This document shows positions 25,030 to 32,456 of a stretch of 64,000 bases of DNA, one piece after another. Numbering within the stretch: the stretch's first letter is position 1; each line of letters starts with the position of its first letter. Below the pieces are notes generated by a model that was not told the DNA's origin, made no database searches, and worked only from the letters and a program-made list of their open reading frames with translations. The DNA is from Ruminococcus sp. (lineage in GTDB: Bacteria; Bacillota; Clostridia; Oscillospirales; Ruminococcaceae). The DNA is taken from positions 1 through 64,000 of the forward strand of contig NZ_JAFUAG010000030.1 of NCBI RefSeq assembly GCF_017464355.1, in the 5' to 3' direction. Position numbers and translations under genes: made by a program.

Positions 25030-26091
25030 GTGGACAGGCTTATTGAAAAGCTGGCTTTACTGCTCATCTGTCTGCTGAGTTTTTCGGGGGCGGACAGCTT
25101 TGCTGCGCCTGTGGCAGCTTTTCTGATAGCTGTGACGGTCTCGGCGCTGGTGCAGGTCATCGGGGACAGCAGGGTGAAAGCAGTTATGCTGGCGGGCTGT
25201 GCGGGGCTATGTGCTGTGCTGCCCGAGATGTTCTTCATGCTGCCCTTATTATTGTATGACGCGCTTTGGGAGAAGAAGTGGTGGCTGGTGCTTACGGGGC
25301 TGGGTGTGCTGGGTTCAGTGGCGGAGATGAAAGCGGCGGGGCTGACGGCTGTATGTGTGGAATGTGCGGTGTCGGTCATGCTGTACATGAAGGTATCGAA
25401 GCTGGAGCAGACGGTGGACAAGCTGAAAGATCTGCGGGACGAGGTAACGGAGAAGAATATGCAGCTGAAGGTCCGCAACGATGCAATTTCCCGCGCACAG
25501 GACAGTGAGATACATATAGCGACCCTGAAGGAGCGCAACCGCATAGCCCGCGAGATACACGACAATGTGGGGCATATGCTGACGAGGTCCTTATTACAGG
25601 CGGGGGCGCTGATGATAATAAACAAGGACGAGGCCATGCGGGAGCCGCTGGAAAGTCTGAAAGGAACACTGGACACGGCTATGACCAGCATAAGGCAGAG
25701 CGTTCACGACCTGCACGATGATTCCATAGACCTGAAACGGAGCATTGAGGAAAGCATTGCGGCGGTGGACGGGCGGTTCACGGTGAAGTTTGATTACGAC
25801 ATGGACGACAGAGCCGATGGCAGGGTGAAGCTTTGCATACTTGGGGTCATCAAGGAGGGGCTTTCAAATGCGGTGAAGCATTCCTCGGGGGACAGGATAG
25901 GCATATCGGTGCAGGAGCACCCGGGGTTTTACAGGCTGGTGGTCGAGGACAACGGTGTCTGCAGCGACATTGAGGAAACGGGCATTGGTCTTGGGAACAT
26001 GAGGGAGCGGGCGGAAAGTCTTGGAGGAAAGATAAGTTTTACGCCCTCGGAAAAGGGGTTTCGGATATTTATGTCAATACCAAAAGGCTAA
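25030..26091 (+). CDS. HisKA_3-type sensor histidine kinase
   Basis: The 353-residue kinase has about four to five N-terminal TM helices (5-125), a coiled coil (125-180), a HisKA_3 dimerisation box ERNRIAREIHDNVGHML with the phospho-His, and an HATPase domain (about 250-350: IKEGLSNAVKHS as N box, VVEDNGV, GIGLGNM). It lacks a periplasmic sensor, so the signal may be sensed in the membrane. NarL-type regulators are its usual partners, and one is encoded at 22610-23236. GTG 25030 follows GGGAGGGG. Confidence 0.92.
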   Translation: MDRLIEKLALLLICLLSFSGADSFAAPVAAFLIAVTVSALVQVIGDSRVKAVMLAGCAGLCAVLPEMFFMLPLLLYDALWEKKWWLVLTGLGVLGSVAEMKAAGLTAVCVECAVSVMLYMKVSKLEQTVDKLKDLRDEVTEKNMQLKVRNDAISRAQDSEIHIATLKERNRIAREIHDNVGHMLTRSLLQAGALMIINKDEAMREPLESLKGTLDTAMTSIRQSVHDLHDDSIDLKRSIEESIAAVDGRFTVKFDYDMDDRADGRVKLCILGVIKEGLSNAVKHSSGDRIGISVQEHPGFYRLVVEDNGVCSDIEETGIGLGNMRERAESLGGKISFTPSEKGFRIFMSIPKG

Positions 26092-26880
26092 TTCATAATT
26101 CATAATTGTGGTGGCTCGCTGCGCTCGCTTTTTTTGGGGCGGGGCTTGCGTCCGCCGTTTTTGGTAGTACGCAAATCATTATGAGAATGGCAAACAGCGA
26201 AGTGCTTTTGCGCCTTTTGGCTTGGAGTGAGCGCCGCGACCGTAGGGAGCAGAGTGAACGCAAAGCCAAAGCTGCCACAGGCGCAAAAGTCGAGCGTGGG
26301 GGTATGGGGGCGAAGCCCCCATTTTGATAATCGTTAATGACGAAAGTTTGTGAGAATGGGGGATATATGGCGAAAGTTGGCGAGAATGCGGGGCATAAGC
26401 GGAAGTTTGTGGGAGAATACGGCGGTGTGAGGACAATGCGGCGGGGGCAAGCCCACGCCCGACACGGTTGGGGTGTCCCCGGTTTTAAAATAATTTTTGG
26501 CGAAAGTTTGTGAGAATGGCAAATCGTTGCAGGCAAAGCATTGTCAGAACCACGGCAAGCCAAGACCCGAGCACGCCTTGACCATAGTGAACGAATGAGC
26601 GAGGTACGAGCGAATGAGCGAACGACGGTCAAGTTACTGCGTGAGGGTCTTGGTGCGCAGGGGGGGTATGGGGGCGAAGCCCCCATTTAAAATAATCGTT
26701 AATGACAAAAGTCGTGGAGAACAGGGGCATATAGCGAAAGTATGTGAGAATGCGGGGCATAAGCGGAAGTTTGTGTGGGAAATGGTGGGGGCAAGCCCCC
26801 ACCCTACCCTTGTATAAGGCACACCCTGCCTTGCGGACGAGGGGTTTGTGGTAAGACAATGGCGGGGGCAAGCTCCCATT
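26092..26880. repeat. Second mosaic of short intergenic repeats
   Basis: It opens with ATTCATAATT units and GGTGGCTCGCTGCGCTCGC, then mixes GGGGGCAAGCC units and GCGAAAGT units. Positions 26549-26659 are identical to 21888-21998. No gene is credible. It flanks the sensor kinase on the right, as the first mosaic lies to its left. Confidence 0.85.
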
Positions 26881-26905
26881 TAAAATAAATACAAGAGGTG
26901 ATGGT

Positions 26906-28726
26906 GTGAAAAAGCATGGGTTGAAAATATTGCTGGTCTGCATAGTGAACAGGAATTACGGGGACGGGATAATTGCGGACTGCACGGAGTATCTGGTGCG
27001 CAGGGCGCTGGGGGAGGACAATGAAGTTCTTCGGTATAAGGTGGACTGCGGGGATCTATGGCAGATACAGTTTGCGGACGCGGTGGTATTTGCAGGGGGC
27101 GGAATGATAAAGTTCAGGCAGGAGGATTTCTACCTGCACACCTGCAGTATCATTGAAGAGGCGCAGAAGTACGGCATACCTGTGTTCATGAATGCGGTGG
27201 GCGTTGAGGGCTTTGACGGGGAGGACGAGAGGTGTCTTAAGCTGAAAGAGGCCATAAACCTGCCATGCGTGGAGGGCATAAGTGTAAGGGACGATGTGAA
27301 GCTGCTGAAAGAAAAGTACATAAGCCGCAAAGGGCTGCGGATAAAGGGGGTATACGACCCTGCTGTGTGGGCGGGACGGATATACGGCTTTGAACGGGGC
27401 GAGGAAGAAGTCATCGGGCTGAATGTGGCACGGGGCGGACTTTTCCCTGATTACGGGCGGCCTGACATCGATGAGGGATATATGCTGGATTTCTGGTGCG
27501 GGGTGATGAAGCTGCTGGACGACAGGGGGCTTCAGTGGAAGGTATTTACTAACGGCGGAAGGTCTGATGAGGAATTTGCTGAGAAGCTCATAGCGAAAGC
27601 GGGGCGGGGCGAGAAGCTTGCGGCGCCTGCGGGGGCTGACAGGCTGGTGCGGAACATCAGCGAATTCTCGGGCATGATAGCGGTGAGGATGCACGCCTGC
27701 ATAACGGCGTATTCTCTGGGGATACCCTGTGTGGGGCTTATCTGGAACGACAAGCTGGACTTCTGGGGGAAGAAGACAGGGCAGAGCGACCTGTTCATAC
27801 CTGCGGAGGGCATAAAAGCCGAGACCGCTGTGGGACTTCTGGAAAAGGCCATGAAAAGGCGGGCGCCGAGAGTATCGGGGCTTAAGCGAGGGGGCATTTA
27901 CAGGGAGCTGGAGAGATTTCTGAAAAAGTATGCGCAGAAGAGGAACGTCCGCAGGAGCTTTGAAGAGGGACAGATATTCGAGGTAGGTCTGGGCGGCATA
28001 GGCCACAGGCTGAAGGCGCCCAACAGCACTGACGAACTGGCAAGGCGGCTGGAGGAAGGCTGCAGGCTGTTCGAGGCGGACGTAAGGGCTGCGGAGGACG
28101 GCAGGGCTGTCTGCATAAACGGGTGGACGGAGAAGAACCTGAGTCTGCTGGGGCTAAGGGCTGAGGACTACCCGAGGAAGGAACTTCCTGCGGAGGCACT
28201 GAAAAAAAGCAGGCTGGACGGGGTCTTTACCATGGGGGACTTTGAGGAGGCCGCGGGGCTGATAACGGGTTATGACGGGGCAAAGGTGATAATTGACGTT
28301 GGTCTGCCCCCTGCTGACCTGAAAGAGGCGCTGTTTGCAGACATTGCTGGGGTCTTGAAAAAGACAGGCCTTGAAAAGCGGGCATACATACGCTTGCAGA
28401 GGGAGGGGGACATAAAGCTGTGGAAAAAGCAGAAATGTCCCTGTGAGATGATATATTTTCTGGCTGACTGCGATGACCCCGAAGAAAAGGCGGAGAAGCG
28501 TGACAAGGCCTTTGAGGTCTGCGAAAGGTACGGCATAAAGCGGATATCCCTTTCGGCCAAAGCCTACGACAAGGACAATGCAGATGCGCTGAAAAGCAGG
28601 GGCATCGGGGCAGTGGTGTTCTCCTGCGGGAGGCTGGGCGATGCCTTTGAGGTACTGGAAAAGGGCGCAGAGATGGTGGGCAGTTTTTACTATTCTGCGG
28701 AATATTGCAGACGTTTGCTGAAATAG
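26906..28726 (+). CDS. Polysaccharide pyruvyltransferase domain fused to a GDPD-like domain
   Basis: Residues 1-340 match the polysaccharide pyruvyltransferase family (CsaB/WcaK type): NYGDGIIADC, FAGGGMIKF, ISVRDD, VIGLNVARGG and the late MIAVRMHACITAYSLGIPCV block. Residues 375-600 resemble the TIM barrel of glycerophosphodiester phosphodiesterases: GHRLKAPNSTDELARRLEEG and FEADVR align with the HRG..ENT and E.D.. motifs. The second catalytic His appears as Asn (INGW instead of I.HD), so this half may be inactive. Pyruvyl ketal addition to a cell-surface glycan is the likely role of the first half. GTG 26906 follows AGAGGTGATG. Confidence 0.82.
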   Translation: MKKHGLKILLVCIVNRNYGDGIIADCTEYLVRRALGEDNEVLRYKVDCGDLWQIQFADAVVFAGGGMIKFRQEDFYLHTCSIIEEAQKYGIPVFMNAVGVEGFDGEDERCLKLKEAINLPCVEGISVRDDVKLLKEKYISRKGLRIKGVYDPAVWAGRIYGFERGEEEVIGLNVARGGLFPDYGRPDIDEGYMLDFWCGVMKLLDDRGLQWKVFTNGGRSDEEFAEKLIAKAGRGEKLAAPAGADRLVRNISEFSGMIAVRMHACITAYSLGIPCVGLIWNDKLDFWGKKTGQSDLFIPAEGIKAETAVGLLEKAMKRRAPRVSGLKRGGIYRELERFLKKYAQKRNVRRSFEEGQIFEVGLGGIGHRLKAPNSTDELARRLEEGCRLFEADVRAAEDGRAVCINGWTEKNLSLLGLRAEDYPRKELPAEALKKSRLDGVFTMGDFEEAAGLITGYDGAKVIIDVGLPPADLKEALFADIAGVLKKTGLEKRAYIRLQREGDIKLWKKQKCPCEMIYFLADCDDPEEKAEKRDKAFEVCERYGIKRISLSAKAYDKDNADALKSRGIGAVVFSCGRLGDAFEVLEKGAEMVGSFYYSAEYCRRLLK

Positions 28727-28766
28727 CGTCGGCCGCAGAACGGTACGGAGCCGGACCCGTATATAC

Positions 28767-28802
28767 AAAAAAGGACTTCCGTCTGAGGCGGAAGTCCTTT
28801 TT
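28767..28802. terminator. Bidirectional terminator
   Basis: AAAAAGGACTTCCG and CGGAAGTCCTTTTT form a perfect stem with A and T runs on both sides, between convergent genes. Confidence 0.92.
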
Positions 28803-28814
28803 ATATGCCGCATA

Positions 28815-29786
28815 TTATTTGTAGGGGTCGATGGTAACGATACTGCCGTCGGGGTCATAGTGAAGCTCAGTATACTTTACGTTGCGCAGGTGGTTTTTGC
28901 CGCCTGAAAGCTCGCTGTCGTGGTAGAAGATATACCACTTGCCCTCATACTCGACTATGGAGTGGTGGGTAGTCCAGCCCAGGACGGGTTCCATTATCCT
29001 GCCGCCGTAGGTGAAAGGTCCCATGGGGGAATCGGAGATGGCATATACCAGATAATGGGTGGTGCCTGTGGAGTAGGACAGGTAGTATTTACCGTTGTAC
29101 TTGTGTACCCAGGGACCCTCGAAGTAACGTCTGTCCTCATCGGACTTGATGATGTCATTGCCGTTCTCATCAAGTATACGGACGTTTATGGGCTTGGTGA
29201 CAAGCTCGGTGCAGCCGCTGTTGAGTCTGGCGCAGAAAGGTGTGAGGGCGGGCTCGTCATCTGCGGGCTCTTTTCCCTCGGGGTCGAACTTGCCTGTGCG
29301 CCACTTTTCAAGCTGGCCGCCCCAGAGTCCGCCGTAGTATACATAGACCTTGCCGTCGTCGTCAACAAAAACGCAGGGGTCGATGGAGCAGGTGCCCTGA
29401 ATGTAGTCGTCATCTGCCTTGAAGGGGCCGACGGGGCTGTCGCTGTGGGCGGCGCCTATACGGAAGATACCCTCCTTATCGCGGGCGGGGAATATCAGGT
29501 GATATGCGCCGTCACTGTAGGCCAGGTCGGGGGCCCACATCTGCTTGCTCACCCACTTTACGTCCCTCATATGCAGTGCTTCGCCGTTATCGACGCAATC
29601 TGCCTCGGGGCTGTCCATGGAAAGAACGTGGTAGTCCTCCATGGCATACTCATCGCCCTCCATGCTGTCCTTGCCTGTATGCTCGATATCGTGGGACGGG
29701 TAGATATAGATCTTTCCGTCAAACACATGGGCAGAGGGGTCTGCGGTGTATATGTGTGTTACCAGTGGTCTTCTCTGTTCGCTCAT
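28815..29786 (-). CDS. Glycoside hydrolase family 43 enzyme (beta-xylosidase/arabinosidase type)
   Basis: GH43 enzymes cleave xylose or arabinose residues from hemicellulose. The 323-residue five-bladed propeller keeps the three acidic residues: general base Asp16 (TADPSAHVF), pKa modulator Asp136 (SIDPCVF) and general acid Glu223 (YFEGPWV). No signal peptide is present, so it should act on imported oligosaccharides. The substrate within GH43 is not decidable. GGGAGG precedes the ATG. It stands alone between two terminators. Confidence 0.92.
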   Translation of the reverse strand: MSEQRRPLVTHIYTADPSAHVFDGKIYIYPSHDIEHTGKDSMEGDEYAMEDYHVLSMDSPEADCVDNGEALHMRDVKWVSKQMWAPDLAYSDGAYHLIFPARDKEGIFRIGAAHSDSPVGPFKADDDYIQGTCSIDPCVFVDDDGKVYVYYGGLWGGQLEKWRTGKFDPEGKEPADDEPALTPFCARLNSGCTELVTKPINVRILDENGNDIIKSDEDRRYFEGPWVHKYNGKYYLSYSTGTTHYLVYAISDSPMGPFTYGGRIMEPVLGWTTHHSIVEYEGKWYIFYHDSELSGGKNHLRNVKYTELHYDPDGSIVTIDPYK

Positions 29787-29912
29787 GATTTACCTCCCGT
29801 GGTGAAAATTCTGTAAGAACAGTATAACACATAAGCGCAGATTTGTCGAGGGGAAACCGAAAAGTTGCAAAGAATTGAATACATATTTCAATTATTGTGA
29901 TTTGACCTGACC

Positions 29913-29970
29913 CGATGTGCATTCAAAAAAAACACATCGCCCCCGAAGGCCGCAGGGCACCCGAGGGGCG
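29913..29970 (-). terminator. Two hairpins after the lipid-type operon
   Basis: CGATGTG/CACATCG (29913-29919, 29933-29939) with an A8 loop, and CGCCCC/GGGGCG (29939-29944, 29965-29970). They lie just past the operon's last stop on the minus strand. Confidence 0.5.
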
Positions 29971-29982
29971 AAAAGATATTCG

Positions 29983-31056
29983 TTACAGAGTTTTTTCGTA
30001 GAGCTTATACTCATATCTGTACTGGACAAGGCCTGCGTAGTAGCCGCTGTTGACCTTGCCCTTGCGGATAAGAGCGCTGACGGACTCGGCGCCGTTTTCG
30101 GTGAGGGTCTGTCTTATGGACTCGGACATGGCTTTGCCCAGGCCGTGGTAGGCGGGGTCGGCGCCCATGTACATCATGATGTAGCGGCGGGGCTTGCGCT
30201 TTATCTTCATTATCTTCATAAGCTTGCGTGGGGTGATATCTCCGCCTGCCGCATTGCCGAAATCGGGGACGGACACGAAAAATCCCACGGCTCTGCCCTC
30301 GTGATAGGCCATGCGCACCATGGAGCCGTCGATGACCTTTTTGAGGGGGGAGAACAGCTGACAGAACTCCTCCTCGGTTATCTCGGTATAGGTCTGGAAA
30401 TCGCTGTAGAGGTCTATCATGAGGGAGTAGACATCTCTTAAGCAGCGGTCAAAGGTCTTTGGGGTGCTTTCTTCAAGGGTAAGACCCATTTTCTCAAACT
30501 CAGCCAGCTTCTGCCCGAAAAGCTCGTTCTTCAGCCCCTTGGGGACGGCGGGGAACTTATTGGAGATATACTCACCGCAGACCCCGTAGCCGCAGGCTTT
30601 CAGTAGGCTGTCGTAATAATATTTATTATAGGGCTCGCCTGTGTAGGGGGTGCCGAAGTGGTTGGTCTTAAGGCGGTAGCGTATCCAGAAGGAGCAGTCT
30701 ACGGGGCCTACAAGGCTGTTTCTGCCAAGTTTGGCGGCAAGGCTTTCCGCCCTCGACATAAGGGCTTTCACGGCGAAGATATCGTCAACGCACTCAAAAA
30801 AGCCGAAATATGCGCATTCTCTGTCGGGGTAGACGGTGATGACGCACCTGGCGGCGGGGTCTTCATTTTCATCTAAAACGAGAATGGGATAGACCTCGAA
30901 ATACTTGCTGAGGGTATGGGTGCCTGTGAGCAGTGCTTTTTCCGCTGCGGTATCCTGCACCAATTCATCACGGCGGTAAAGCTTGCGGGGCAGGCTGAGG
31001 AATTTATCCATGGCGGACTTGTTATCCGCTGAAAAACGTATGGCTTTGTATGTCAT
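29983..31056 (-). CDS. GNAT-superfamily-like protein, last gene of the lipid-type operon
   Basis: The 357-residue protein looks like a double GNAT fold: a degraded N-terminal half (VLDENEDPAARCVITVYPDR, FGFFECVDDIFAVKALM) and a C-terminal half with VGFFVSVPDFGNA and MYMGADPAYHGLGKAMSESI, the acyl-CoA loop region. The block GRNSLVGPVDCSFWIRYRLKTN is typical of uncharacterised proteins of this type. It could transfer an acyl or amino-acyl group made by the preceding ligase; that is inference. It overlaps the ligase by 4 nt (ATGA). Confidence 0.7.
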   Translation of the reverse strand: MTYKAIRFSADNKSAMDKFLSLPRKLYRRDELVQDTAAEKALLTGTHTLSKYFEVYPILVLDENEDPAARCVITVYPDRECAYFGFFECVDDIFAVKALMSRAESLAAKLGRNSLVGPVDCSFWIRYRLKTNHFGTPYTGEPYNKYYYDSLLKACGYGVCGEYISNKFPAVPKGLKNELFGQKLAEFEKMGLTLEESTPKTFDRCLRDVYSLMIDLYSDFQTYTEITEEEFCQLFSPLKKVIDGSMVRMAYHEGRAVGFFVSVPDFGNAAGGDITPRKLMKIMKIKRKPRRYIMMYMGADPAYHGLGKAMSESIRQTLTENGAESVSALIRKGKVNSGYYAGLVQYRYEYKLYEKTL

Positions 31057-32456
31057 TTCGTCACGCTCCCTGTCGGGCTGAGATAGTATCTTCTGATATG
31101 CTTGAAGCGGGGCAGCAGGGAGTTTATCTTCTCCACCAGCTTTGCGCCCTCCTCCTCGGCCATGTCGGTGAAAATGCGGGCGGTGATATCGCCCTCTTCA
31201 AGGTAGACTCTGGCTTTCTGCACGCCCGTTTGTGCGGCTATGAGTTCTTCCAGCTCATCGGCAAAGACGTTTTTGCCGTTGGGCATATCCAGCAGGCGCT
31301 TTATGCGGCCTTTGACGTACAGCCTGTTTTTGTCGTCAAGGCGGCCGATATCACCTGAATGGTAGTAGCCCTCATCATCGAACCATTTTGCGTTATCGGG
31401 GTTATTAAGGTAGCCCTTGGTGACGCTTTTTCCCCTTATGAGTATCTCGCCGCAGCCCTCGCTGTCGGGGGAAAGTATCTTTACCTCCACCGTTTCAAAC
31501 ACGGTGCCGCAGCAGCGGGGTTCCTCCTCATCGGGGAGGTCGGTGGCCACTATGGCGGAAGTTTCTGTACTGCCGTAGGTATCCAGCAGGGTGACTCCCC
31601 TGTCGCGGTACCACTGTTTCAGCTCGGCATCAAGGCCGCTTCCCCCTGAGTAGAGCCAGCGGATATTCTTCATCATATCCATAAGCTCGGGGGTCATGTT
31701 CTGCCTTGCCCGCTTTAGCACCAGCGGCACGGTGCAGACCGCTGTGGGGCGCAGGCGCATCATATCGGCCATGCTGTTTTTGATATCATCGCTGATATAA
31801 AGGCGCATTCCCGAGAGCAGGGAGTAGAGAAAATTCGATATGCCTGCATAGACATGGGAAAGGGGCAGATACAGCACCGAAAGGTCGGCATTGCTCATGG
31901 GGGTGCGGCTGAAAAGGGTATCGGCATTGTTGAGGATATTGCCCTGGGTCAGGGGGATAGCCTTCGGCCTGCCTGTGGTGCCCGATGAGAAGAAGATGAT
32001 AGCTGTTTCATCGGGGTCTTCCCTGGGGATAAGCGGGGCATTTTCAAAGTCTGCCGAATTTGAAAATACCTCTTCTATGGGAATGAACTGTATGTTCGGG
32101 TGATCGGCTTTTATCTTCTCTGCCTTTTCTGCCGTTGCCGCTGAGTATATGAGGGCATCGGGGGCGATGAAGCTGAGGGTGTTTCTCAGGTCATGCTCGA
32201 CCCATTCTTTGTCAATGGGCATAAAGGTGCCCACATAGGCTGTCATGGCCAGGTAGATGACCGTCCACTCATAGGAATTTTCAGCGTATATGGCCACGGT
32301 GCTGTTCCTGCCCAGCCTGTCACAGAGGTACCCTGCGGCGGCTTTTACGTCCTTTGCGAGATCTTTGAAAGTGTGTGTTGTGTTTTTGTAGGTGATGAAA
32401 TCTTTATCCGCCCACTGTGAAGCATCTCTTTCGAGATATGCAGCTATGCTCATCAT
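31053..32456 (-). CDS. AMP-forming acyl ligase (ANL superfamily) lacking the A10 lysine
   Basis: The 467-residue adenylating enzyme has core motifs A3 (FFSSGTTGRPKAIPLT), A5 (LLDTYGSTETS), A7 (YHSGDIGRL) and A8 (VKGRIKRLLDMPNGKNV). It ends PTGSVTK, where family members have T.GK: the A10 lysine that contacts substrate and phosphate is Ser. It may be a weakened adenylase or use another lysine. It should activate a carboxylic acid for the next gene's product. The 4-nt overlaps on both sides imply strict co-expression with the dikinase and the GNAT-like protein. Confidence 0.88.
   Translation of the reverse strand: MMSIAAYLERDASQWADKDFITYKNTTHTFKDLAKDVKAAAGYLCDRLGRNSTVAIYAENSYEWTVIYLAMTAYVGTFMPIDKEWVEHDLRNTLSFIAPDALIYSAATAEKAEKIKADHPNIQFIPIEEVFSNSADFENAPLIPREDPDETAIIFFSSGTTGRPKAIPLTQGNILNNADTLFSRTPMSNADLSVLYLPLSHVYAGISNFLYSLLSGMRLYISDDIKNSMADMMRLRPTAVCTVPLVLKRARQNMTPELMDMMKNIRWLYSGGSGLDAELKQWYRDRGVTLLDTYGSTETSAIVATDLPDEEEPRCCGTVFETVEVKILSPDSEGCGEILIRGKSVTKGYLNNPDNAKWFDDEGYYHSGDIGRLDDKNRLYVKGRIKRLLDMPNGKNVFADELEELIAAQTGVQKARVYLEEGDITARIFTDMAEEEGAKLVEKINSLLPRFKHIRRYYLSPTGSVTK

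Noticed and set aside
26093..26686. 197-codon frame in the repeat mosaic
   Set aside because: It repeats the content of the frame at 21627-21971 because both lie on the same non-coding repeat; low-complexity product.
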